From: Guyanagaster necrorhizus
Taxonomy: Eukaryota; Basidiomycota; Agaricomycetes; Agaricales; Physalacriaceae
Assembly (NCBI RefSeq): GCF_019112545.1
Contig: NW_025064893.1
Coordinates: forward strand, 431,829 to 495,828
Direction: 5' to 3'
DNA length: 64,000 bases
Within the stretch, counting starts at the first letter, position 1; each line of letters opens with the position of its first letter. Under the pieces are notes generated by a model. The model searched no databases and had not been told where the DNA came from. It was given only the letters and a program-made list of their open reading frames with translations. Below are positions 12,640 to 24,769 of this stretch, in pieces. The position numbers were made by a program, and so were the translations under genes.

Positions 12640-14814
12640 TTCATAGTCCCAAATGGCATCATCTGCATTCATGCATTTTTCATTGACCCATTGATTTGAT
12701 TCTGGTCTGTATCCTTTCCAGCTGACTAGGTAGTCAATGGTTGTTTTTATACCTCCCCCTCATGCTTTCATCTTTCAAGTTTTGTGATTTAGAACTTCAT
12801 CAATTTCATAATGTTCTTCGTCATCGATGAGTTCTGGTGAAGGTGGAGGTGGTCATTCTTGGTTTGAGAAGGCCAGTGCTATGTATAGTGTCAACAATGT
12901 TTCATTAAAAACATTATGAATTTTCCAAGTTACAGGAATCTGTAACTTGTATGTGGAGTTTCCGACTTTCTGTAGGACTTTGAATGGTCCTGTTCATTTG
13001 TCTGCAAGTTTCTTTTTTGGTCTTGGTAAATGCAGATTTGTTGTATCCAACCAAACCTTGTCATTGGTTGAATATTGATGAGTAGCCTGTCAGTGTTTGT
13101 CATACTGCTTCTTCATTGTTGAAGCAGCTTTTTCGAGGGCTGTCTTGGTCTTCTCATGGATTTTTGCCATTGAAGTTGCAAAATCTTTTGATGCTGGTGT
13201 TGTCGTATGGGCCTGTCCTGTTTCCACCACTGGTGGATTCCACTCATAGTTCACAAAGAATAGGGTTTTACCCATTGCTGAGTGAATTCTGTTGTTGTGT
13301 TGGAATGCTGCTAATGCTAGCCATTCCATCCAATCATCTTGTCAATAGTTAATAAAAAGTCATAGGTACTTTTCTATTTCTTGATTGGCCCATTCCATCT
13401 GGCCATCAGTCTGTGGGTGATATGCTGTTGAGGCATTTTGTTTGATATTGAGGAGTCAGTATAGGTCGTCCAAGAATTTGGATACGAATTGTAGTCCTCT
13501 GTCTGAGATTATGATTTGAGGCATGCCATATTTTGTGTATACCTCATCATGTAGTATTTTTGCCCATCCTTCTGATGTGAGTTCTGTGGAACAGGCAATC
13601 ATTCTGATTGCCTTCAAGAAGCAATCGACTATGATAATAATAGCATCATAGCTATCACTTTTGGGTAGTCTGGTTATCATATCTACCGAAATGTGGGTCC
13701 ATGGTGATGAGAGGACCTCATTTGGGTGAAGGGGAGCTGCTCTGGGTTGTGTTGAAGTCTTGCCTCATTGGCAAACCTTGCAAGCTTTGACATATCAGAT
13801 GATGTTATGATCCATTTTGGGCCACTAATATTCCCTCAGGACTAATTCCTTTGTTTTAGCGATCTCAGGGTGTCTAGCAGTCATGTGATCATGACATGTG
13901 GCAATGATGTCACCCCACAGTCTCTGATCTCTTGGGATATAGATCCACCCATTGTAGCGGATCAATCCCTCTTCCTTTCTCAGCCCTTGTTTATGGTTGA
14001 GTGATGGGGCGATTCTTTGATCCCACTTGTGTGGGTCCTGAGTGGTGCTCTTGATGCATTCGTGCATCTCTTCTTCTGTCAGCATGATCATTGCCCAGAA
14101 GTGTTCTGGTTGTAGTAATATGACCTCCTTGTTGTTGTCTTCTCTCTGGTTATGATCTGTCCTGTGGCTAAGGAAATTGGCCTTCTTGTTTGCTACTCCA
14201 GCTTTGTGATGGAGTGTATACTTGTACTCTGATAGTTCTGTGACCCATCTGGCTTGTCTGCGATTGAGTTTCTGAGGTTGTTGGAAATATCAAAGGTTTT
14301 GATGATCAGTCCAGATCTTGAAGATCTAATTGGCTCCAATGAGATAATGCCACCATTTGGCAAGAGTGAGCATTATAGCAAGAAGTTCTTTATCATAGAT
14401 TTCATAGTTGCACTCCATTATAGTGAGCGCCTTTGATATAAAGGTGACTGGTTGCTATTTGTTATCTTGTTCCTGTGAGAGTACAGCTCCAACCATGCCT
14501 TTGCTAGAGTCAGCTTCCATTCAGAACTTCCCATCTTGGCTGGGGATCACCAGGATGATATCTTTGGTTAGTCAGCATTTTAGGTCATTGAGTGCCACAC
14601 ATTGGGAAATTCCCCAGTTTCATGGGGAATTTCTGGTTAATTGTGTTATAGGTTGCACTATTTTGCTGTAGTCCCAGATGAACCACTGGTAGAAGTTGGT
14701 GAATCCAAGAAATGATTGCAGTTCCTTCTTCTTTGTTGGTTCTGGTCATTCAGTTACTCCCACAACCTTGATGGGGTCCATCCTGATGCTCTCTTCGCTG
14801 ATAATGACTCCAAG
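12640..14814 (-). pseudogene. chromovirus B Pol, 3' part: RNase H, integrase, chromodomain
   Basis: Starts at the C insertion point just after the RT. RNase H text runs through about 14,250–14,600. The integrase zinc and core regions lie at 13,825–14,091 and 13,456–13,680 and keep the second catalytic Asp in IISDRGLQF. The later integrase part is at 13,090–13,329. The chromodomain is near 12,640–12,760, with a WKGY-type motif and ADDAIWDYEHR. Several stops break the frame. Confidence 0.88.
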
Positions 14815-14819
14815 GTATT

Positions 14820-15346
14820 TGTTATGATTTTTCCTATTTTATTTCTTTTTTCTTTTCTTTTTCCTTGGAAATGACCCCTATCTTTGCTTAGTCAGGGCAC
14901 TTAGGCCAGCACTTAAGACCATGGGAATGCTTAGCTCAGCAACCCAACTGGTCACTCTCCTATCATGTTGCTGTGTGCTGTGAAGGGAGAGACAGTACTC
15001 CTTTTGTCCTCAACCTGCAGTGCTCCAACCACAGTACAACAGCAAGACAACAGCTTTTGTGGAGAGTCTAGCAATGGTAGGGGAAACAGCTCTACAGCAG
15101 ACAATATCTTTTGTGAACAGTTATTTATAGCGAGATAACAGAACAGTATTTAAGTAGCTTAGTTCTCGCTGTAACACTCCAGTCTCAAACTAAAGTTTTA
15201 CTTCACCATCTTATCTCGAGTGAACTGCAACTGCCTTAGTTACACAATGCTAGTAACACACAAGTGGACTCTGATAGTTTAACCCAAAGTGCGAGGTTCT
15301 ATCAGTTTATCACATGTCACTAGTCACATGGAATTTGGGCTTAACA
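14820..15346 (+). repeat. chromovirus C 5' LTR
   Basis: Starts TGTTATGATT and ends GGGCTTAACA. It holds the box TATTTAAG (15,147–15,154) and the predicted transcript start with the self-priming word (15,181–15,193). Confidence 0.95.
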
Positions 15347-15360
15347 ATTAGTTCGAGACT
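15147..15360 (+). promoter_or_regulatory. chromovirus C promoter, R-region start and self-complementary PBS
   Basis: TATTTAAG (15,147–15,154) is followed 34 nt from its first base by AGTCTCAAACTAA (15,181–15,193), a good place for the RNA 5' end. The PBS next to the LTR is TTAGTTCGAGACT (15,348–15,360), the reverse complement of that word with one CG/CA mismatch. In Tf1 and sushi-type elements the RNA 5' end folds onto the PBS and primes reverse transcription itself. A and B show the same spacing with a different, matching pair of words. Confidence 0.72.
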
Positions 15361-15514
15361 TCTTGCTTCTCTTTCTCAGGCCCAACCATGCTGAGAAACT
15401 GAATGCCCCCTGCCTTAAATCCATCAGACCTGAACTTTACTCATGAGTTTTTCGAACTCTTAGCTTCTATCATTGGAACCTTGATTGGTTTATTGGTGAT
15501 CATACAGCTGTGCC

Positions 15515-18420
15515 ATGAATGCCAATCTATTACCACCTGAGCCATTTGACACTACTAAGAGTTCCAGCATATTCGTACAATCCTTCGAAATGTCATGCCA
15601 GACCTCCCCCTTCATGACATCTCTGCCTCTGTCTGAAACTCCATCCAACACCCTGAAGAAACAGAAGATGAGCCTGGGAGCTCAACTCAAAGGTGTTCTA
15701 GGGAAGAGAAGGAGCAGCAGTGGCAACACAAATATCCCCCAAGACCCCTGTCGGCAGTCGTCTGAGACCCTGGAAACCCTTGGGCTACAGGGTTTCGACG
15801 AACCCGACCTGACACCTCTATTCCCTCCTCTGAGTGCAGCATCACTGCGTCAAGAACAACCGTCACCCAGTCTGGAATTGGGCACCAGGCTAGAGACTCT
15901 CTGGATGCCATTCGGATGGCTCCAAGGGCCAGAAGTACCAACAGGCATGAACCCTGACATGCCTCATCAACAAGAAGTAGTAGAAGAGGGACAAGGGTCA
16001 GTAGTCCTGACCTCTTCTTTAATGACACCAACAGGGACGAGGTCCGATACTGGCAAGCAGCATCAAGAGCGGCCAGTAGACTTGAGCAGGGAGGAACCCC
16101 ACACCTACCAAGGCATGGTCCAGTGGTACCAAACCCAATATGGCCAACCCCCCAGTCCCTTGCTGAGTTCATCAATGCTCCCAACTCTCTGTTCTGGGAA
16201 CCAGCCACTCCCACCAGTAGCCCTGACCCCTGGACCAGACCAGCCACAGTTGTCCATGCCGATGACTACTATCACAGGGAGCTGACACTCCTTGACGACA
16301 ACCACCTGCTATCATATGGGACAGACACCATCACCAAAATTGAAGATATCCCCATCTGGAGAGATAGGATACCATCAGACCTTGGATCAATCAGGGGTGA
16401 CAATGAACATATTGACCCCACCAGGGACCTCAAAAGGGTCCTCAACAGGCCAATTGCCGCTCTCTTCCTTCGTCCCTGGTTCTATAGAAACTTCTGCCAG
16501 TATCACAGAGCAGTGGTGCTGCCAGCAGAAGGAGAAGAGGAGCAGCCCAACCCGGAGCCTACTCCTCGACCCAGACCCAATGATGCCAAGTCAAGTACTC
16601 AGCCTCAACCTAACTGTCCCGGAAACCTTCAGCTAGCAAGGCAGTTCCCTCCTCGAGGGAACCATCGACAAGGGGGCTGAAGGGGACAACAAGGCTGAGG
16701 AGGAGGACCAAGGGGGCCGAGCAGTGGACCCCATCCTTGAGTGGGGAAGTATTGTCAGTATGACCACACACCAAGAACAGGAGAAGAAACGACAAGAATG
16801 AGAAGCACAGGAGGAGGAGTTTGTTCAGCTATACCAAGAACAGGTAGCTGAATTATAGAGGGATGATCGCTGGCTGTGATTGTCTCTAGGGTGAAGGTAT
16901 ACTGCCACCGATCCTGTTGAGCAGGAGGAGATTTTACAGTATGCTGCGACTGAGTGTGCTATTTTTAATTTCAATCAGTGCTTCTTACATTATCAGATGA
17001 TGGTGATGCCACCATATCGACCAAGGTTTGGTAAATGAGAGGCACCAATGCCATGGACACCGAGTGTCATGCCACCCAAATCGGCAAACACAGCATCCTC
17101 AATACAAACGGCAACATCAAGATACTCACTCACCATATCAGCCATCTGCAGCACAGCATCTTGGCTAACCTGGTCCTATGGACAGCCGAGAGTATACCAT
17201 CTGAATTCCTGGACCAGCACAGGAAGCCGACTATTAGGAGGACAGCCACCACCTGATGAAGCAACCAGATTGGTTTCAACCGATGAGAAGAAGGATGACC
17301 CTGAAGCAACAGCACAGGGGTAGACCATCAAGGACGGGCAGATTGTCTAAAAAGAAGGACCACTGACTCCAAGAAGCCCCGTTGCCAATAATGGCTCCTT
17401 ACATTCCTTTCTAGGACCCCTGACAGATTGGGCTGGTCTCTCTGGAGGGGAGCTCCCAAATCCGATGTCACCTCTTGATCCGAAGGCACACATATTAAAT
17501 GTCAGGCCAACACTGGGGCAGGAGCCTCTTCCTTTTAAAGGGGTATCAGATGATATCAACTGATTCCTGATGGACTGCGACTAATATTTCCAGGTCTTTG
17601 CCTCATACTTCCTTCACAACATGTACAAGATAAACTATGCCACCACCTACTTTGAAGATAAAGCAAAAGTATGGTGGGTACTACTGGCCCCCAACTTCTG
17701 GTCGACCATCTGACAACACAATTGGTATCCTGCCTGGCAGGTACTAAAGCAGATGATTCATGACAAGTTCATGGATCCTGCTGTATGAGAAGTCCACAAG
17801 TCAAAGATGAAAGAATACAAGATGGACGACAAGACAGCACTCAACTACTTCGACGAATTAGAGCGACTCAGAAAACTCGCTAGAATCCAAGAAGACATAG
17901 CTGACTTGGGATGTATGGTTGAGTATATGAAGCGGGGAGTACCACCTCATTATCTGAAGACTATCTCTGATCTCAGCCATAGTGTGCTGATCGGTTATGA
18001 TGATTGGAAGGCCCGAATCATCCTAATGTGGCAAGAGCAACAGCGACAGAAGGCGGAATCAGCAAACCTATGGGATTCACACAGGTACCAGGGACAGAGC
18101 TCGAAGCCCTCAACCTCCCATGTGACCATGTCCGCCAGGCCCAGTGGCTCAGCCCCAACTTCCCAGAATGATGGGAAGCGAACTGGTAAAGGCCCAAGTA
18201 CCAGAATGGGTAAGCAGATTGATGTGGATCGCCTCAAGAAGGAGGGAAAGTGCTTCAATTGTGGCCAGTCAGGCCACATGGCATGAAACTGCCTAGAGAA
18301 GAAGAACAAATGCACATGGGAGGATATCAGAGTGTAGATCATGGAATTGACAAAGGAAGCACAGGACCTCAGGAACGATGATCAATCCGAGGAGGTAAAA
18401 GACCAGACCAAACAGTGAGC
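15515..18420 (+). pseudogene. chromovirus C Gag
   Basis: The first Met is at 15,515. The frame to 16,285 is Pro/Ser/Thr-rich, and protein-like text then moves to the frame 16,123–16,680, implying a frameshift. Capsid-like text resumes near 17,460 and the open frame 17,807–18,286 ends in the knuckle CFNCGQSGHMA at about 18,262, cut by TGA where Arg is expected before NC. Most other nonsense sites here are also TGA. Long open frames in other registers in this part are shadows of this Gag. Confidence 0.85.
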
Positions 18421-18959
18421 GATTCCACTGGTTCAGCCCAAAGACTGAATAATAGGTCACATTCTGCTGGACAGACTGACAATTTATCTTCTGTAGTATT
18501 ACCACCTATGTCTAAACTATGCGTGCATTCAAATATACCCGACCATATTATTCACCAATCAGAATTGCCTAAGGAATCGAATCTTACAACTCAAATGCTG
18601 ATGAAGGGCCGAAGAAGAGCAGAGAGCCCCATCAAATGTATGTCATCATCTGGAGCTCATCAAACTAAAATTATAGAACGAACTCAATCACTCTCAGGCC
18701 AAACAGAGGCAGAGAGCCCCATTACTTGGCTCAAGCCTTTCGACACTGAATGGACGTGGCGAGCCATCAAAGATGCCAAAAACGAAGAAACAGCAAAAGC
18801 TGTACTAAAAAACTGGGTCTACAAGACCTGCATTAAGGAGGTGATCGATGAGCTAATCACAGGAATACAGAAAGCAGAGAGATGTCAAGCACTGGAATGG
18901 CTTGATGAACTGCATGGACCACGACAATTTATTCAATGAACCAAACTACCTGGAAGAGA

Positions 18960-21900
18960 CCTTTTAACTAAGGCTCAGATCAAGACATTGACATCCTGAT
19001 CTGCTTATAAGGTCAATGCCTTGATTGACAGTGGATGCACCGGAAGTTCTATCAACCACGCTTTCATCACCAAGCACAACCTTTCTACCTGAGCCACCAT
19101 GGCACCAATCCCAGTATATAATGCAGACAGAACAAAGAACCAAGCTGGATCGATCACCGAATATGTAGAGCTCAGGCTCACTATCAGTGATCACTCTGAA
19201 TGAATCGACTTGGCAGTTACTGATCTAGGAACCAAGGAGTTATTCCTGGGTCATGATTGGTTAATCAGACACAATCTATTAATCAATTGGAAAATCGGAT
19301 GCATCATCTTTGCTCGATGCTATTGCTGGAAAATTCCATTTGAATTACTGGATGCGGATCCCAAGGACTGATGGAATGAAGAAATAGAGAATGATGAAAC
19401 AATCCTTGCCATCGACCTACAAAGGGCCATTAACATGTGGGCCATTCATCATGCTAATGACCTAGCAGCAAAAGCTAACACTGGAAAGGAGGAAAAAACA
19501 TTTGAGGAGATGGTACCATCATGGGCATGCGACTATTGGGATTTATTCAAAAAAGAGAGTTTCGATGAACTACCTGAAACAAAACCCTGGGACCACACTA
19601 TCGAATTAACCCCCAATGCCAATGCCAATTTGGATTGCAAGTGCTACCCACTTAACAATAACGAACAACAGGAACTGGATAAGTTTTTAGAAGAAAACTT
19701 ATCCAGTGGAAGGATCCAACCATCAAAATCACTGATAGCATCACCCTTCTTTTTTGTCAAAAAGAAAGATGGGAAACTTTGACCAGTACAGGATTATCAA
19801 AAGCTGAACAAGATGACGATAAAGAACTGCTATCCACTCCCTCTGATCATGGAGCTAATGGACAAACTCTGAGGTGCCAAGTACTACATGAAACTGGATG
19901 TTCGGTGGGGATACAACAACATGTGTATCAAGGAAGGTGATGAGTGGAAGGCCACTTTTCGAACAAATTGTAGTTTGTTTGAGCCAACGGTTATGTTCTT
20001 TGGACTCACCAACTCACCAGCCACCTTCCAGTGGATGATGAATGACATCTTCAAAGATCTCATTGCCATGGAGAAAGTTACCATCTACCTAGATGACATA
20101 CTTATTATGTCCAAAATCAAGGAGGAACACCGAAGGATAGTACGTCAGATGCTATCCTTGATGAGGAAGCATCGACTCTTCCTGAAGGCTGAAAAATGTG
20201 AATTCGAGATATTACAAACAGAATACCTCAGAGTCATTATCAGTGAAGGAAGCATTCAGATGAATCCCATCAAAATAGTGGGAGTAATGGAATGGCCAGA
20301 ACCAACCAAGAAGAAGGAATTACAATCCTTTTTGGGATTTACCAACTTCTACCGACAGTTCATTTGGGACTACAGCAAAATAGTCTGACCAATGACACAA
20401 TTAACTGGAAATTCCCCATGGAACTGGGGAATTTCCCAATGGGCAGCATTCAATGACCTTAAATGCTGACTAGCCAAAGATGTCATTCTGGCTATACCAA
20501 GCCAGGATGGGAAGTTCTGAGTGGAAGCCGACTCTAGTGAGAGTGCAGTTGGAGCTGTACTCTCACAAGAACAGGATAATAAATGGCGACCAGTCGCCTT
20601 TATGTCCAAAGCACTCACCATGACTGAGTGCAACTATGAAATCTATGACAAGGAACTTCTCGCCATAATGCTCACCCTTGCCAAATGGTGACATTACCTC
20701 ATTGGAGCAGTCCAGATCTTTGAGATCTGGACGGATCATCAGAACCTCCAATACTTCCAACAACCTCAAAAGCTTAATCGCAGACAAGCTCGGTGAGTGA
20801 CAGAACTATCAGAGTACAAGTACATGCTACACCACAAGGCTGGTGTCACAAACAAGAAGGCTGACTTCCTCAGCTGCAGGGTGGATCATAACCAAGGAGG
20901 AGACAACAATAAGGAGGTCGTATTAATATGACCAGAACACTTCTGCACCATGATGATGCCCACAGAAGAAGAGATGCACAAATGCATCAAGAGTACCATC
21001 TGGGATCCACATAAATGGGATCAAAGAATTGCCCCATCACTCAATCATGAGCAGGGATTGAAGAAAGAAGAGGGAATGATCTGATATGATGGACAGATCT
21101 ACATTCCAAGGGATCAAAAGCTTCATGGCGATATCATTGCCACAAGCCATGATCATGCAACTGCCAGACATCCCGGGATTGTAAAAACCAAAGAATTGGT
21201 ACTAAGGGAGTACTGGTGGCCGAAGATGGATTATGATATCACCCGATATGTCAAAGCTTGTGAGACATGTCAAAGAGGCAAGGCTTCAATGCAGGTGAAA
21301 GCAGCACCACTTCACCCAAATGAAGTCCCTTCATCACCATGGACCCACATCTCAGTCGATATGATAACTGGACTTCCAGAAAGTGATGGCTATAACACAA
21401 TCATTATCATCATCAATTGCTTCTTGAAAGCAATCATTCCGATCACCTGTTCCACAGAACTCACATCCGAAGAATGGGCAAAAATACTATGAGACGAGGT
21501 TTATGCAAAGTATGGCATGCCTCAAATCATAATTTCCAACAGAGGACCACAATTTGTGTCCAAATTCTTGGACAATTTGTACTGACTGCTCAACATCAAA
21601 AGGAATGCATCCACAGCATACCACCCACAGACAGATGGCCAAACGGAACAGGTCAATCAAGAAATTGAAAAGTATTTACAACTCTTCATCAACTACAGAC
21701 AGGATGACTGGACGGAATGGCTAGCACTAGCAGCATTCCAACATAACAATAGAATTCACTCAGCAATGGGCAAAACACCATTCTTTGTGAATTATGGATG
21801 AAACCCACCAATAGCACAGACTGGATGAGTTCATACAACGACACCAGCCTCAACAAACTTTGCAGCAGCAATGACAAAAATCCATAAGGAGACCAAGACC

Positions 21901-22683
21901 GCCCTCGACAAAGCTGCGTTAACAATGAAAAAGCAGTATGACAAACATAAGTGAGCAGCGCACAAATATTCAACCAATGACAGGGTCTGGTTGGATACTA
22001 CAAATCTTCACCTCCCAAGGCCAAAACAGAAACTGGCAGACAAACAAACAGGTCCATTCAAGATTCTTGCCAAAATCAGCAAATCCGCATACAAATTGCA
22101 ACTCCCAGCAACTTGAAAAATCCATAATGTTTTTAATGAAACATTGTTAACACCATACATCACACCAGCCTTCCCCAACCAAGAACGACCACCTCCGCCA
22201 CCGGCAGAGCTCATCGACGATGAAGAACATTATGAAATCGATGAAGTCCTAAACCATAAAACCTGAAGGGTTAAAGCATGAGGTGGAGGCATGAAAACAA
22301 CTGTTGACTATCTAGTCAGCTGGAAAGGTTATGGTCCAGAATCAAATCAATGGGTCAACAAAAAATATATGAATGCAGACGATGCCATATGGGATTATGA
22401 ACACAGGATCAACACATTGGATGTTAAGAGCTTCATGTTGGTGACAAAAGGAAGAGAGATGGTATCTAGCCAGATACACATCAACCAACCTGTGGAATGC
22501 ATATACCACTCAATAGAGGATGATAAAGATGGTGGTCAGACAGATGAGCTAGAAATGGTTGAGACATACAGTGAAGTGCAATGTGCTACAAATTCGACCC
22601 ATCTGAAACCGGCCTCCGAAATGACAATGGGTCCAGCAGATTGGCCATCTCCTGCCAGGGGGGGGAAGATTGCCCTAACTTGA
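18960..22683 (+). pseudogene. chromovirus C Pol: protease, RT, RNase H, integrase, chromodomain
   Basis: Protease: LIDSGCTGSS with intact DSG (about 19,020–19,060). RT: 19,435–20,388, with YLDDILIM intact near 20,085–20,110. RNase H: about 20,500–20,930. Integrase: zinc region with CETCQRGKA (about 21,260), core starting ISVDMITGLP (about 21,350), then ISNRGPQF where the second catalytic Asp has become Asn, and QTDGQTEQVNQE. A GPY/F-like segment is near 22,000–22,130. The chromodomain (about 22,303–22,430) has DYLVSWKGY. At least a dozen in-frame stops were read and all were TGA, mostly where Arg or Trp is conserved. Confidence 0.92.
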
Positions 22684-22715
22684 CTATCAGGATGATGGTC
22701 TTAAGGAGGGGATAA

Positions 22716-23242
22716 TGTTACGATTTTTCCTATTTTATTTCTTTTTTCTTTTTTTTTTCCTTGGAAATAACCCCTATCTTTGCTTAGTCAGGGCACCTAG
22801 GCCAGCACTTAAGACCATGAGAATGCTTAGCTCAGCAACCCAACTGGTCACTCTCCTATCATGTTGCTGTGTGCTGTGAAGAGAGAGATAGTACTCCTTT
22901 TGTCTTCAACCTGCAGTGCCCCAACCACAGCACAACAGCAAGACAACAGCTTTTGTGGAGAGTCTAGCAACGGTAGGGGAAACAGCTCTACAGCAGACAA
23001 TATCTTTTGTGAACAGTTATTTATAGCGAGATAACAGAATGGTATTTAAGTAGCTTAGTTCTCGCTGTAACACCCCAGTCTCAAACTAAAGTTTTACTTC
23101 ACCATCTTATCTCGAGTGAACTGCAACTGCCTTAATTACACAATGCTAGTAACACACAAGTGGACTCTGATAGTTTAACCCAAAGTGCGAGGTTCTATCA
23201 GTTTATCATATGTCACTAGTCACATGGAATTTGAGCTTAATA
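22716..23242 (+). repeat. chromovirus C 3' LTR
   Basis: Starts TGTTACGATT directly after the polypurine tract and ends GAGCTTAATA. It is equal in length to the 5' copy and keeps the same TATTTAAG box and priming word. Confidence 0.95.
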
Positions 23243-23247
23243 GTATT

Positions 23248-24530
23248 CTGTTTCCAGTACCTCAAATTTGCATTTTTCGGCCTTGAGGAAGAGTCGGTGC
23301 TTCCTCATTAAGGATAGCACTTGTCATACTATCCTTCAGTGTTCCTCCTTGGTTTTAGACATGATGAGGATATCGTCCAGGTAAATCATTACCTTTTCTG
23401 TGGCAATGAGATCTTTAAAGATATCATTCATCATCCACTGAAAGATGGCTGGTGAATTGGTGAGTCCAAAGAACATAACCATCAGCTCAAACAAGCCGTG
23501 GTTGGTTCAAAAAGTGGCCTTCTATTTATCACCTTCTCTGATGCACATGTTGTTGTACCCCCACTGAACATCCAGTTTGGTGTAATATTTTGCACTCCTG
23601 AGTTTGTCCATGAGTTCTGCAATTAATGGAAGGGGATAATGGTTCTTGATCATCATCTTATTGAGCTTCTGGTAATCTTGTACCAGTCGGAGCTTTCCAT
23701 CCTTCTTTTTAACAAAAAAGAAGGAGGATGCCATCAGTGACTTTGATGATCAGATCCTTCCACTAGATAAGTTCTCTTTGAGAAAATTGTCTAGCTCTTT
23801 TTGTTCATTATTGCCTAGTGGATAACACTTGCAATCCAAGTTGGCGTTGGCATTAGGGGTTAGTTCAATAGCATGGTTCTAGGGTTTTGCATCAGGTAGT
23901 TTGTTGAAACTTTCTTTTTTGAATAAATTCTGATTATCACATGCCCATTTGAGTACCATCTCTTTGAATGTCCTTTCCCCTTTTCCAGCATTCGCCTTTG
24001 CCACTAGGTCATTAGCATGATGTATTGCCTAGATGCTAATGGCCCTTTGTAGGTCAACAGCAAGAATGGTTTCTCCATCTTCCATTTCTTCATCCTATTG
24101 GTCCTTGGGATCTTCATCTGGTAGTTCGAATGGAATTTTCTGGCATTGACATCGAGCGAAAATGATGCGTCTGGTCTTCCAATTGATCAGTGGGTTATGT
24201 CTGATCAACCAGTCATGACCAAGGAATATCTCCTTTGTTCCTAGGTCAGTTACTGCTAGATCGATTCTTTCCAAATGATTGCTGATGGTGAGCCTAAGCT
24301 CTACATATTCAGTAATTAATCCAGCTTGGTTCTTTGTCCCATCTGTGTTGTAGACCAGGATGGGTGCTGTTGTTGCCTGAGTGGGCAATTGATGCTTGTT
24401 GATAAAAGCCCAGTTGATGCTACTTCCTGTGCAGCTGCTGTCAATCAAGGCAGTGACTGCATGGGTTGATCGAGATGTTAATGTCTTGATCTGTGCTTTA
24501 GCTAGTAAATCCTTTCCCATGAACTTGGCT
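23248..24530 (-). pseudogene. chromovirus B protease and RT
   Basis: The protease frame 24,095–24,520 has LIDSSCTGSS, so the usual active-site DSG reads DSS, and ends in FLGHDWLIRHN. RT begins at 23,522–23,734 (KLRLVQDYQKLNKM) and carries an intact YLDDILIM box near 23,375. It stops at the GTATT duplication where C is inserted. Confidence 0.88.
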
Positions 24531-24769
24531 CATTGGATGAATTTTCATGGCCTGCACAATTCATCAAGCCATTCCAGAGTGCAGCATCATTCCACAACTC
24601 GCATTCCAGTGATCATATCATTGATTATTTCCTCGGTTTGGGACTTGTGTACCCAGTTCTTGAGCACCACTTTTGCTGCTTCTTTGTCCTTGGCATCCTT
24701 GATGGCTTGCCAAGTCCATTCGGTGTCAAATGGCTTTAGCCAATCAGTGGGATTCTCTACCCCTGTTCA

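Larger units (their letters stand above)
14820..23242 (+). mobile_element. chromovirus C (Ty3/gypsy), innermost and youngest element
   Basis: Two 527-bp LTRs (14,820–15,346 and 22,716–23,242) have TGTTA…TTAACA ends (TTAATA in the 3' copy). They are flanked by GTATT (14,815–14,819 and 23,243–23,247). Total length is 8,423 bp. The LTRs differ at roughly 15–20 sites, nearly all transitions, or about 97% identity. The polypurine tract AGGAGGGGATAA ends at 22,715. The element keeps more CG dinucleotides than A, B or copia, as expected for the latest arrival. It lies opposite in orientation to its relative B. Confidence 0.96.

Noticed and set aside
15687..16247. A 186-aa minus-strand frame inside chromovirus C
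   Set aside because: It lies antisense to the Gag frame of C, has no recognisable motifs, and is best explained as a shadow of a GC-balanced coding region.
18262..22300. The idea that TGA is recoded as a sense codon in chromovirus C
   Set aside because: The TGA sites replace both Arg and Trp residues, which no single recoding explains, and host genes such as the bZIP end with TGA. Mutational decay is simpler.
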